DNA from: Oxalobacter paraformigenes
GTDB taxonomy: Bacteria; Pseudomonadota; Gammaproteobacteria; Burkholderiales; Burkholderiaceae_D
Assembly (NCBI RefSeq): GCF_000158475.2
Contig: NZ_KI392030.1
Span: forward strand, 267,628-331,627
Direction: 5' to 3'
DNA length: 64,000 nt
Made by a program: the position numbers and the translations under genes. The number at the start of each line of letters is the position of its first letter. Positions within the stretch are counted from its first letter, which is position 1. This document shows, piece by piece, positions 56,267 through 64,000 of this stretch. The notes below the pieces were generated by a model that saw nothing but the letters and a program-made list of their open reading frames with translations, made no database searches and was not told the origin of the DNA.

Positions 56267-56863
56267 GTGAAACCGCTTTCCTCTCTCCAGAACTTGATAC
56301 AGGCTTTGCGGCATTTGCCGGGTATAGGGCCAAAATCTGCGCAACGAATCGCGTACCACATGCTTCAGCATGACCGGGACGGGGCTGCAAAATTGAGCCT
56401 CGCGCTGTCCGACGCGATTGCAAATATCCGGCATTGCGCACGTTGCAATACCTTTTCCGAAGAAGAAATTTGCGAGATGTGCCGGGACAATGAGCGGGAC
56501 GCTTCACTGCTGTGTGTGACGGAAACCCCGGCGGATCAGATAATGATAGAGCAGACGCTGACGTTCAAGGGTTACTACTTCGTATTGATGGGCAGTCTTT
56601 CTCCTCTGGATGGAATCGGGCCGAAAGAAATCTGTTTCGATAAGTTGATCCGGCGTGCCACGGACGGTGTCGTGCAGGAGGTCGTTCTGGCAACCAGTTT
56701 CAACAATGAGGGGGAGGCGACAGCGCACTATATCAGCGAGATGCTGAAAGCGCGTGGCTTGCGTGTGAGCCGCCTGGCCCGAGGCGTTCCGGTCGGAGCG
56801 GAACTTGAATATGTGGATATTGGAACCATTGCACGCGCTTTTCTGGACAGAAAAACCACTTGA
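56267..56863 (+). CDS. recR: Recombination mediator protein RecR
   Basis: 198-residue clamp of the RecFOR pathway. HhH motif ([17 protein letters not shown]), four-cysteine zinc finger C57, C60, C69, C72, and Toprim domain ([17 protein letters not shown] ... [18 protein letters not shown]). The GTG at 56267 is chosen as the start: the longer frame from 56111 overlaps ybaB in a different phase and has no similarity. Confidence 0.96.
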   Translation: MKPLSSLQNLIQALRHLPGIGPKSAQRIAYHMLQHDRDGAAKLSLALSDAIANIRHCARCNTFSEEEICEMCRDNERDASLLCVTETPADQIMIEQTLTFKGYYFVLMGSLSPLDGIGPKEICFDKLIRRATDGVVQEVVLATSFNNEGEATAHYISEMLKARGLRVSRLARGVPVGAELEYVDIGTIARAFLDRKTT

Positions 56864-56869
56864 GTTTTT

Positions 56870-57775
56870 ATGCCTTACCGTACAATAGACGATACAACTG
56901 GCGCTACTCCTCTTGTCAAACTGCAGCGGTCGCTCTCCGAATCGGCCAGAAACCGGAATAATCTCATTCTTGGGAAGTGGGAGTGCGCCAATCCGTCCGC
57001 TTCCGTCAAGGACCGGGTCGTCAAGGCGATGATCCAGGATGCTGAAGAAAGGGGGGAAATTCGTCCGGGCGATACCTTGATTGAAGCCAGTAGCGGCAAC
57101 ACCGGTATTGCCCTGGCAATGCAGGCGGCAACCAGAGGATACCGCAGCATACTGATCATGCCTGAAAATACAGACGTCTTTAAACGGCAAAGTATGGCAG
57201 TGTACGGTGCGGAAGTTATTTTAACGCCACGGAGCGGCGGAATCCGCTATGCACGGGCGCTTGCCTTGCAAATGGCTGTTGAAGGCAAGGGTTTCATGCT
57301 GGATCAGTTCAGCAATCCTGCCAATCCACTGGCCCATTACAAGACGACAGGTCCTGAAATCTGGACGGCAACCAAGGGTAAAGTGACTCATTTTGTCAGT
57401 GCGATAGGTACGTCCGGCACTGTTGTGGGGGTTTCCCGATACCTGAAAGAGCGCAACAGGAAAATCAGGGTGCTTGGCGTAGAACCGGAAAGCAATAACT
57501 CCTATATTTCCGGCATGATGAAGTGGCAGGACAACCAGCGGCCCGGAATATACGAAAAAAAGAAAATTGACGGGATTGAAACGGTGAGTCAGGCCTGTGC
57601 TGAATACCGTGCCCGGAAACTGGCGTCCGATGAAGGCATTTTTTGCGGACTATCCTCGGCGTGCGCTTGCGAGGTGGCGCTGAATTTGTCGGAAAGCGTG
57701 AAAGAGGCAACGATCGTTTTTCTAATCGCCGACAGAGGTGACCGTTATTTTTCCTCCGGTTTTTTCCCGGTTTAA
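56870..57775 (+). CDS. cysM: Cysteine synthase B
   Basis: 301-residue PLP enzyme making cysteine from O-acetylserine and sulfide or thiosulfate. The PLP lysine is K47 (NPSASVKDRV), with the phosphate loop SSGNTGIALA; the short form with GTSGTVVGVSRYLKERN is typical of CysM rather than CysK. Follows recR by 6 bases, suggesting co-transcription with dnaX-ybaB-recR. Confidence 0.94.
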   Translation: MPYRTIDDTTGATPLVKLQRSLSESARNRNNLILGKWECANPSASVKDRVVKAMIQDAEERGEIRPGDTLIEASSGNTGIALAMQAATRGYRSILIMPENTDVFKRQSMAVYGAEVILTPRSGGIRYARALALQMAVEGKGFMLDQFSNPANPLAHYKTTGPEIWTATKGKVTHFVSAIGTSGTVVGVSRYLKERNRKIRVLGVEPESNNSYISGMMKWQDNQRPGIYEKKKIDGIETVSQACAEYRARKLASDEGIFCGLSSACACEVALNLSESVKEATIVFLIADRGDRYFSSGFFPV

Positions 57776-57798
57776 ACGGCATAAGTGCAACACAGGCA

Positions 57799-57827
57799 TT
57801 GTCACAAGGTTTTGTATCCTATAAAAT
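57799..57827 (+). promoter_or_regulatory. Promoter of rpsT
   Basis: TTGTCA (57799-57804), 17-base spacer, TAAAAT (57822-57827); the overlapping TATAAA would give a 15-base spacer. Start would lie near 57834, with a leader of about 65 bases. Confidence 0.65.
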
Positions 57828-57898
57828 AAAAGGCTAAGCAAATTTTGTATTACGAATTAACTCGTAAACAAACAATTAACAGGTTTTTAGGAAATTCT

Positions 57899-58171
57899 AT
57901 GGCTAATACAGCACAGGCGCGTAAGCGCGCTCGTCAGGCAGTAAAACTGAATGCACACAATTCCAGCCAGCGTTCTGCGTTGCGTACCGCAATCAAGTCT
58001 GCACAAAAAGCGATTGCGGCGGGCGACAAGGAAGTTGCCGCTTCCGTGTTTGTGAAGACGGTTTCCACTATCGACCGGATTGCGGATAAAAAGCGAATCC
58101 ACAAAAACAAGGCTGCTCGTCACAAAAGCCGTCTTGCAGCTGCCCTGAAGGCAATGTCTGCTGCAGCCTGA
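57899..58171 (+). CDS. rpsT: 30S ribosomal protein S20
   Basis: 90-residue basic protein, a primary 16S rRNA binder, with the typical start [18 protein letters not shown] and helical Lys/Ala-rich body ([34 protein letters not shown]). The ATG at 57899 has AGGA upstream; the longer open frame from 57845 is non-coding leader. Single-gene unit with its own promoter and a palindromic 3' hairpin. Confidence 0.97.
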   Translation: MANTAQARKRARQAVKLNAHNSSQRSALRTAIKSAQKAIAAGDKEVAASVFVKTVSTIDRIADKKRIHKNKAARHKSRLAAALKAMSAAA

Positions 58172-58206
58172 AGAAAAGACGTTTTCTGTTTTGGAAGATT
58201 TTATGG

Positions 58207-58234
58207 CAGGCGCGCTTGATATCAAGCGCGCCTG
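58207..58234. terminator. Perfect 28-base palindrome between rpsT and the kinase gene
   Basis: The arm caggcgcgcttgat (58207-58220) is exactly complementary to 58221-58234, with no loop. It lies between the convergent ends of rpsT and the leftward kinase gene, and could fold with a small loop as a bidirectional terminator, though only a broken T-run follows. Its strength as a terminator is inferred from position. Confidence 0.6.
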
Positions 58235-58243
58235 AAGTTGTTT

Positions 58244-59188
58244 CTATTTCCGGTAGCGATAGCCGAATTCTTTTTCAAAGCGGTCGGCAATTTCTTTTGA
58301 ACCCAATTTATGGTTTTGCGGGCCGGAATATTCGATCTTGATCGCACCCATCAGGCTGCCCAGGCGGCCGGCAGTCATCATATCCATGTTATTCGTCAGT
58401 CCGTAAATCAGTCCGGCGCGGAAAGCGTCGCCACAGCCTGTCGGATCAGCTTCTTTTGCCGCCTTGACACAGGGAATATCCAGTTTTTCGTCGTTCTGAT
58501 AAATAATGGCACCGCGTTCGGCGCACGTTACAATAAATGCCTTGACGCGGGAAGCGATTTCGGATGTTGTCCACCCGCTAAGCTGTGCCAGCATTTCGGC
58601 TTCGTATTCATTGACGGCGACATACGTCGCAAGATCAATGAAATGTCTCAGTTCTTCCTGGCTGAACATGGGCAATTGCTGGCCCGGATCGAAAATGAAC
58701 GGTATCCCGAGTTTTGCGCAATCGTCGGCATTCTGGATCATCCCGTCGCGGCCATCCGGAGCGATAATGGCAAGCTGAATATTTTCCCCGGTGGTGTCCT
58801 CGATACGGTTCTCATACGATAAAGCCATTGCCCCGGGATGGAAAGCCGTAATCTGGTTATTGTTTTTGTCCGTTGTAATAAAAGCCTGTGCAGTATAGGT
58901 CTTCTTGATAGTACGGATATGGCGCCGGGAAATATCCAGTTCGGCCAGCCTTTCCAGATAAGGAGTGCCATCCATTCCGATTGTGGCCATAATCAGGGGA
59001 TTGCCGCCCAGAAGTTTCAGGTTGTAAGCAATGTTACCGGCGCATCCTCCATATTCCCGCTTCATATGGGGAACGAGAAAACAGACATTGATATTGTGTA
59101 ACTGATCGGCCAGGATGGATTCTGAAAACCGTTCGGGAAACGACATAAGGGTATCGTATGCCAGCGATCCGCAAATTAAAGAAGTCAT
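58244..59188 (-). CDS. PfkB-family carbohydrate/adenosine kinase
   Basis: 314-residue ribokinase-family kinase with the conserved N-terminal glycine-rich GGCAGNIAYNLKLLGG and the C-terminal DPTGCGDAFRAGL catalytic motif (GAGD here as GCGD). Adenosine or sugar kinase in the Burkholderiales block next to DUF3426 and prmA; substrate cannot be read. Frame opens TTG at 59194 but ATG at 59188 is used. Confidence 0.9.
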   Translation of the reverse strand: MTSLICGSLAYDTLMSFPERFSESILADQLHNINVCFLVPHMKREYGGCAGNIAYNLKLLGGNPLIMATIGMDGTPYLERLAELDISRRHIRTIKKTYTAQAFITTDKNNNQITAFHPGAMALSYENRIEDTTGENIQLAIIAPDGRDGMIQNADDCAKLGIPFIFDPGQQLPMFSQEELRHFIDLATYVAVNEYEAEMLAQLSGWTTSEIASRVKAFIVTCAERGAIIYQNDEKLDIPCVKAAKEADPTGCGDAFRAGLIYGLTNNMDMMTAGRLGSLMGAIKIEYSGPQNHKLGSKEIADRFEKEFGYRYRK

Positions 59189-59206
59189 ATTCAATGGTTA
59201 AAGTAA

Positions 59207-60400
59207 TTAGTGATTGATAACAATGACCCGGCTGTTGATGGCCGAGTCGTGCCGGAACTCAAGGGCAAGTTCAAAATCCGTTTTTTCGTGAGGTTGCAAT
59301 CCTTTTGCGGCACCGGATTCTTCCGGAAGGTATTCCTGAGGCTCCATCATTTTCCGCGAGAGCAAATTATTGTCCACATCCGTTATCTCTACCGCCAGTG
59401 AAGGCCATAATTGGGGAGAAGAGCTCTTATTGATAACAGTGATATGTTGGGTGAACTGATCGTTGGTTCCTTCTCTTGCCGTCAAGTTGCCGTATTCAAC
59501 CTTCCAGGGTCGTGATTCGACGGGGTTCGGGCCGGGGCATGACAGAATTTCGCATGTCGCTTCAACAAGATCTCCTGCCGGAGGCCACCAGGCGACAATT
59601 TGCACGGAATAGCGGTAAACAAGCTGCCCACACAGAACAACGGCAAGTAAAATGATGCCAAAAGCCCATAACGTCCGGGAAATAGCCGCTTTTTTTCTTC
59701 TTTGGTGAAGGAGCCTGCTCAACTCTTCGGGCGTGTGACGGATTGCGCTGGCGGCTGGCAATGTATCGGCACCGACGTGAGGAAGAGGTAAAGACAGAGA
59801 AGGGTCAACGTTTGGGGCTGATTCTGCCGGCCCTCCTTTTTTGACACGATCAACCGGCGCCACTTCCGGGGAAATATCCCTCGTTTCGGAGAGGGAAGTA
59901 ACGCCTTCGTCTTCTGCCCCACTGTTTTCGACAGTGCCAGGCATGGCGGAAATGGAAGACGAAAAAGTTCCCGTAGTGTTGCTGACGCCGGGAAAATCGT
60001 TCAGGTCCAGACTGAGAGACTGGAGTTGCCTGTCGAAAGCCTCTTTCAGCGCATCATTCGGCGGAATGAATGCTTCATCGGGAGAATCTTCCTCATCGGC
60101 TGTTGTGGGGCTATCGGCTTGCCGCAGGCTGGCAGGACGTGCGCCGTTTTGATCTGTCAGGTTAACGGGGTTTTGTCCCGTTACCATCGGGCCGGAATCT
60201 GAAGAAGCCGGGAGATTCGTCGTTTCAGGGTTATTTGATGGCTCATCGGTTTGAGAAGAAACCTTGCCGATAAGATTGTCGATACCGTTAAAAGGATTCT
60301 GGCATACACCGCAACGGACGGCTCCCGAACGCAGCTTCAGTTGTGCTTCGCTAACCTGAAATACCGTTTTGCAATGTGGACAACGCGTAGCCAGTGCCAT
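59207..60400 (-). CDS. DUF3426 protein with zinc-ribbon N-terminus
   Basis: 397 residues: N-terminal MJ0042-type zinc ribbon (CPHC ... CGVCQNPF, residues 8-36), long acidic Pro/Ser/Thr-rich low-complexity region (about 40-230), one transmembrane segment (about 245-268), and a C-terminal extracytoplasmic DUF3426 domain. Sits between prmA and the kinase; its function is not known. Typical of Burkholderiales. Confidence 0.85.
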   Translation of the reverse strand: MALATRCPHCKTVFQVSEAQLKLRSGAVRCGVCQNPFNGIDNLIGKVSSQTDEPSNNPETTNLPASSDSGPMVTGQNPVNLTDQNGARPASLRQADSPTTADEEDSPDEAFIPPNDALKEAFDRQLQSLSLDLNDFPGVSNTTGTFSSSISAMPGTVENSGAEDEGVTSLSETRDISPEVAPVDRVKKGGPAESAPNVDPSLSLPLPHVGADTLPAASAIRHTPEELSRLLHQRRKKAAISRTLWAFGIILLAVVLCGQLVYRYSVQIVAWWPPAGDLVEATCEILSCPGPNPVESRPWKVEYGNLTAREGTNDQFTQHITVINKSSSPQLWPSLAVEITDVDNNLLSRKMMEPQEYLPEESGAAKGLQPHEKTDFELALEFRHDSAINSRVIVINH

Positions 60401-60412
60401 GCTTATAATGGA

Positions 60413-61351
60413 TTATGAATCAAGTTGCCCGGACAAAGCGACCCATCCGTCGAGATTTTTCCAGACCGACAGTTTAATACAAGGAGCATACGCGGCGATA
60501 ACGTCATCGGCTTGTCCTTCGAGAATACCGGACAATACCATAAAACCGCCCGGAGCAATACGCCCGCACAAAGTAGAGACGAGAGTTTTTAACGGACCTG
60601 CCAGTATGTTGGCAACGACTATATCATATCGAATACTCTGTTCGGAAGTGGAAAATTCTTCCGGCAAATAACAGGACATCTGGCAGTGGTTCCTGGCAGC
60701 ATTTTCCCGGGAAGTCGCAACCGATTGGGGATCGATATCGACACCCGTAACGGTTTTGGCGCCCAGTTTTTTTGCGGCGATCGACAAAATGCCGGATCCG
60801 CACCCGTAATCCAGAATGCTGAGATCTTTTTTCACATTTTTTTCCAGCCATTCGAGACACAGGCTTGTCGTGGGATGGCTGCCCGTTCCGAATGCCAGTC
60901 CCGGGTCCAGTTCAAGCACAATTCCGGACTTGTCGGGAACTTCATGCCAGCTCGGAACGATCCAGATTTTTTCGCCGATGTGGATGGGGTCGAATTGGGA
61001 CTGTGTAACCCGTACCCAATCTTCTTGCGGAACGTCACGTAATGAATACGAGGGAATTTCGCTTAAATTGCATTCATTTGCGGCGTTTTTCAGTAATTCT
61101 GCAATAACGGTATCCGGAGAAAGCAAGGCGATGATACGGCTTCTTTCCCATGCATACTCGTTTGAGTCTGCGCCCGGCTCATCGAAAATCGGTTTTTCCC
61201 GAGGCGTTCCTTCATCGGCGTCTTCCACCGTGACAGAAAGCGCACCCGCTTCCAGCAAGGCATCCGAGAAGGCATTGGTGTCTTCGAAAGCGACATCCAG
61301 TACGATTTCAATCCAGTTCACAGTTTCTCCTGCCGTTTTCCCTGTCGTCAT
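60413..61351 (-). CDS. prmA: Ribosomal protein L11 methyltransferase
   Basis: 312 residues; methylates lysines and the N-terminus of L11. SAM-binding motif [22 protein letters not shown], and active-site VANILAGPL are intact. Overlaps accC by four bases (ATGA). Confidence 0.96.
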   Translation of the reverse strand: MTTGKTAGETVNWIEIVLDVAFEDTNAFSDALLEAGALSVTVEDADEGTPREKPIFDEPGADSNEYAWERSRIIALLSPDTVIAELLKNAANECNLSEIPSYSLRDVPQEDWVRVTQSQFDPIHIGEKIWIVPSWHEVPDKSGIVLELDPGLAFGTGSHPTTSLCLEWLEKNVKKDLSILDYGCGSGILSIAAKKLGAKTVTGVDIDPQSVATSRENAARNHCQMSCYLPEEFSTSEQSIRYDIVVANILAGPLKTLVSTLCGRIAPGGFMVLSGILEGQADDVIAAYAPCIKLSVWKNLDGWVALSGQLDS

Positions 61352-62709
61352 TTTTCGTTTTCAGGAAACATTTCGGCCAGTTTTTGCTCCAGATAATGGA
61401 TGTTTGTGCCGCCTTTGATAAAACTGGGATCGTGCATCAGTTCGCGATGAAGATCCAGATTGGTCCGGATGCCTTCGACCACCATTTCGGTCAGAGCGAC
61501 CTGCATCCGGTGAATCGCCTGCTCGCGTGTTGAGCCGTAGGCAATGATTTTGCCGATCATGGAATCGTAATAAGGCGGAACCTTGTAGCCGGCATAAACA
61601 TGCGAATCGATACGCATTCCCGGCCCGCCCGGCGCGTGCCATGACGTGATCTTTCCGGGAGAGGGAACAAAAGTGAACGAATCTTCCGCATTGATACGGC
61701 ACTCAATAGCATGTCCGATCAGCCGGATATCGCGCTGGCGGAAACGGAGTTTTTCACCGGCAGCGATCCGTATCTGTTCCTGAACCAGATCCAGGCCGGT
61801 GATCAGTTCGGTTACCGGATGTTCGACCTGGATGCGTGTATTCATTTCTATAAAATAGAATTCGCCGTTTTCATAAAGAAACTCGAAAGTGCCAGCGCCA
61901 CGATAGCCGATTTTCCGACAGGCTTCGGCGCATCTGTCGCCAATGCGATCGACCAGTCTTCGCGGGATATCCGGGGCAGGCGCTTCTTCGATAACCTTCT
62001 GATGGCGTCTTTGCATCGAACAGTCGCGTTCGCCCAGCCATATGGCGTTTTTGAAATCGTCTGCCAGAACCTGTATCTCGATATGACGCGGATTTTCCAG
62101 AAATTTTTCCATATAAACTTCAGGATTTCCGAAAGCGGATTGCGCTTCCGCTTTTGTCATTGAGACAGCGTTCAGCAATGACGCTTCAGTATGAACTACA
62201 CGCATGCCACGTCCGCCTCCGCCTCCGGCGGCTTTGATGATAACGGGAAAACCGATTTTGCGGGCAGTGGAAATGATTTCCTGCGGATCGTCGGAAAGGG
62301 CGCCATCCGAACCGGGAACACACGGTATCCCCGCTTTTATCATGGCCTGTTTTGCAGTGACCTTGTCGCCCATGATTCTGATTGATTCCGACCGCGGTCC
62401 GATGAAGACAAAACCGGATTTCTCGACTCTTTCAGCAAAGTCGGCATTTTCCGAAAGAAAACCGTAGCCAGGATGAATCGCTTCGGCATCGGTGACTTCC
62501 GCCGCGCTGATAATTGCCGGCATGTTCAGATAGCTTAATGCCGAGGAAGCGGGGCCGATGCAGACCGATTCATCCGCGAGCTTGACATATTTGGCTTCAC
62601 GATCCGCTTCGGAGTGGACAACGACGGTTTTGATACCCATTTCTCGGCATGCACGCTGGATACGCAATGCGATTTCGCCGCGGTTGGCAATTAGAATTTT
62701 TTCAAACAT
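61348..62709 (-). CDS. accC: Acetyl-CoA carboxylase, biotin carboxylase subunit
   Basis: 453-residue ATP-grasp enzyme carboxylating the biotin of AccB, the first step of fatty acid synthesis. N-terminal [19 protein letters not shown], glycine-rich [29 protein letters not shown] and [14 protein letters not shown] are all diagnostic. Follows accB by 71 bases and precedes prmA with overlap. Confidence 0.97.
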   Translation of the reverse strand: MFEKILIANRGEIALRIQRACREMGIKTVVVHSEADREAKYVKLADESVCIGPASSALSYLNMPAIISAAEVTDAEAIHPGYGFLSENADFAERVEKSGFVFIGPRSESIRIMGDKVTAKQAMIKAGIPCVPGSDGALSDDPQEIISTARKIGFPVIIKAAGGGGGRGMRVVHTEASLLNAVSMTKAEAQSAFGNPEVYMEKFLENPRHIEIQVLADDFKNAIWLGERDCSMQRRHQKVIEEAPAPDIPRRLVDRIGDRCAEACRKIGYRGAGTFEFLYENGEFYFIEMNTRIQVEHPVTELITGLDLVQEQIRIAAGEKLRFRQRDIRLIGHAIECRINAEDSFTFVPSPGKITSWHAPGGPGMRIDSHVYAGYKVPPYYDSMIGKIIAYGSTREQAIHRMQVALTEMVVEGIRTNLDLHRELMHDPSFIKGGTNIHYLEQKLAEMFPENEK

Positions 62710-62780
62710 AGTGTGGCAGATTGTTCAGTAAACTGAAAATAAACGGCAAATGAGGCTGTTTTGGCCAATATTAGCCGGAT

Positions 62781-63266
62781 TTATCCTATTACAAACAGAG
62801 GTTGTCCGAATTCGACAGGTTCGCCGTTTTCAACAAGAATCTGTTTGACGACGCCTGAAGTATCTGCCTCGATTTCGTTCAGAAGTTTCATCGCTTCGAT
62901 AATGCACAGCGTATCGCCCTGTTTGACGGGAGAACCGACTTCAACATAGGGGGGATTGCCAGGGGCAGGCGCGCTGTAAAATGTTCCCACCATCGGCGAT
63001 TTGACCACATTTCCTTCCGGTTCGGCAGGCGCGGCGGCCGCTTCGGCAGCGATCGCTTGCGTTGCTACATTGACCTGAGGCATGGCAACGGAAGGCTGAA
63101 CGTATTGCTGCGGCATGATCTGCTGCGGCTGCATGACGACAGTCTGCCCCTGAATGGAAGACGTTTTTGCAATGCGTACCTTGCTTTCTCCTTCGGTTAC
63201 TTCCAGTTCGGCGATATCTGAGTCGGCAACAAGGTCGATCAGAGTTTTCAATTTACGTAAATCCAT
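62781..63266 (-). CDS. accB: Biotin carboxyl carrier protein of acetyl-CoA carboxylase
   Basis: 161-residue carrier with the biotinylated lysine K127 in EAMKL, a Gln/Pro/Ala-rich linker (about 35-85), and the hinge TFYSAPAPG. It works with accC and the absent carboxyltransferase genes accA/accD. Same operon as aroQ and accC. Confidence 0.97.
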   Translation of the reverse strand: MDLRKLKTLIDLVADSDIAELEVTEGESKVRIAKTSSIQGQTVVMQPQQIMPQQYVQPSVAMPQVNVATQAIAAEAAAAPAEPEGNVVKSPMVGTFYSAPAPGNPPYVEVGSPVKQGDTLCIIEAMKLLNEIEADTSGVVKQILVENGEPVEFGQPLFVIG

Positions 63267-63302
63267 AGAAATCCCGCAAAAATACAGTTAAATGGTTGGA
63301 AA

Positions 63303-63737
63303 TTAATGTTTGAGAGCGAATTCGACAGCCATTCGGTAACCGTCGGTTCCAAAACCGCATATTACACCTTCTGCAATGGGAGACAGATAAGAATGATGGC
63401 GGAAAGGCTCACGTTGATGGATATTTGAGATATGAACCTCATAAAATGGAATATTTACACCCGAAAGGGCATCTCTTAATGAAACACTGGTGTGCGTCAG
63501 CCCTCCCGGATTGATGACAATAAGGTCGACCTTGTCCTGTTTTGCCTGATGTATCCGATCTATAAGATCGCCTTCATGATTGCTTTGAAAGCTGGCAAAT
63601 TTTCCTCCGGCGGCTTCGACAACGGCGCGTATGGAAGAAACGACGTTGTCCAGAGTCGTTTTTCCATAGATGTGTGGTTCCCGTGAACCGAGAAGGTTCA
63701 GATTGGGGCCGTTAAGAAGAAGAATATTTTTTGCCAT
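63303..63737 (-). CDS. aroQ: 3-dehydroquinate dehydratase, type II
   Basis: 144-residue shikimate-pathway enzyme with the type II motif [19 protein letters not shown] (catalytic Y24 and R19 region) and later [17 protein letters not shown] and [20 protein letters not shown]. First in aroQ-accB-accC, 36 bases before accB. Confidence 0.97.
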   Translation of the reverse strand: MAKNILLLNGPNLNLLGSREPHIYGKTTLDNVVSSIRAVVEAAGGKFASFQSNHEGDLIDRIHQAKQDKVDLIVINPGGLTHTSVSLRDALSGVNIPFYEVHISNIHQREPFRHHSYLSPIAEGVICGFGTDGYRMAVEFALKH

Positions 63738-63824
63738 GACCTTTAAAAAATAATCTTTTTGGATTGGATTGTGAGCAATTTGCCGTCAAATAACAAAAAG
63801 AGGCAAGGAAAAAACCGGGAATTT

Positions 63825-63998
63825 CTAAAATTTGTTTCCGATGATCTTGCCGCTTTCATCGATAAGTTCCTGCAATTCGTTCAAATTGGCTCTTTCATTG
63901 TGCGCTCCGAAAAACTTGTTCGGCCTGCGTATATCATCAAGATCATAAACCGTAACATGAACCATTTCGTCGCACCAAAGAAAATGAATGGTTTCTAT
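63825..63998 (-). CDS. 3' end of an unidentified gene (partial)
   Basis: Minus-strand frame open from the window edge to a TAG at 63825-63827, 57 codons visible. It contains ETIHFLWCDEMVHVTVYD followed by a charged stretch with NELQELIDESGK, and ends GNKF. I do not recognise a family. It may be the start of a longer helical or enzyme domain to the right. Not part of the aroQ operon in a way that I can prove; the gap to aroQ is 87 bases. Confidence 0.55.
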   Translation of the reverse strand: METIHFLWCDEMVHVTVYDLDDIRRPNKFFGAHNERANLNELQELIDESGKIIGNKF

Positions 63999-64000
63999 CG

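Noticed and set aside
1-64000. tRNA, rRNA, CRISPR or mobile elements
   Set aside because: No tRNA T-loop pattern outside coding frames, no direct-repeat array, no transposase or integrase motif was found by eye.

Overview
The window reads as a contiguous piece of a betaproteobacterial chromosome, most likely a Burkholderiales / Oxalobacteraceae member with roughly 50% GC (an Oxalobacter-like genome is my best guess; this rests on gene content and order, not on a database match). Support includes the cmk-rpsA-ihfB-lapA-lapB-hldE1 block, a pyruvate dehydrogenase operon whose E3 carries its own lipoyl domain, 4.5S RNA just upstream of dnaX-ybaB-recR, the aroQ-accB-accC-prmA-DUF3426-kinase block, and ntrY/ntrX-like regulators behind rsmB-DUF4390. 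Gene density is high and almost everything is housekeeping. I see no insertion sequence, prophage, tRNA, rRNA or CRISPR array.

Layout. 0-7 kb: the 3' part of uvrD, converging on a leftward block (hldE1, lapB, lapA, ihfB, rpsA, cmk) for LPS assembly and translation. 7-8.1 kb: zapB-like gene, zapA and 6S RNA on the plus strand. 8.1-17.8 kb: a long leftward run with ghrA, biotin genes (bioB, bioD, bioA), ychJ, dadA, a DUF2486-like gene, holC, prlC and folD. 18-24 kb: aceE-aceF-lpdA. 24-28 kb: rsuA and a cold-shock gene facing clpS-clpA. 28-38 kb: an iron-sulfur membrane protein, two aldo/keto reductases, a SRPBCC-like gene, fmt-def, and dprA-topB. 37.8-45.9 kb: rpe, gph, trpE, rsmB, DUF4390, and an NtrY/NtrX-like two-component pair, all leftward. 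46-48.5 kb: apaG, mltA, a universal stress protein and DUF4404. 48.5-57.8 kb: an AT-rich region with a cluster of DnaA boxes, then priA, a lytic transglycosylase, ubiD, 4.5S RNA, dnaX, ybaB, recR and cysM. 57.8-64 kb: rpsT, then leftward kinase, DUF3426, prmA, accC, accB, aroQ and the 3' end of an unidentified gene.

Functional themes: DNA replication and repair (uvrD, holC, topB, dprA, priA, dnaX, ybaB, recR); entry of pyruvate into acetyl-CoA and then fatty acid synthesis (aceEF-lpdA, accBC), with biotin synthesis (bioABD) supplying the cofactor of AccB; translation start and protein N-terminal processing (rpsA, fmt, def, rpsT, rsmB, rsuA, prmA); envelope building (hldE1, lapAB, mltA, lytic transglycosylase); and global regulatory RNAs or proteins (6S RNA, 4.5S RNA, IHF beta, cold-shock protein, NtrYX-like pair).

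The most interesting signals outside ordinary genes are: (1) an origin-like region at about 48640-48880, with at least five DnaA-box-like sequences flanking about 100 bases that are near 86% A+T, directly before priA; (2) an apparent trp attenuator between gph and trpE, with a 28-codon leader containing a Trp-Arg-Arg-Trp run followed by hairpins and a U-run; (3) very similar DNA in the lipoyl domains of aceF and lpdA, which suggests gene conversion; and (4) conserved gene blocks that are broken and rejoined compared with the usual betaproteobacterial order (trp, cmk and 6S RNA neighbourhoods).
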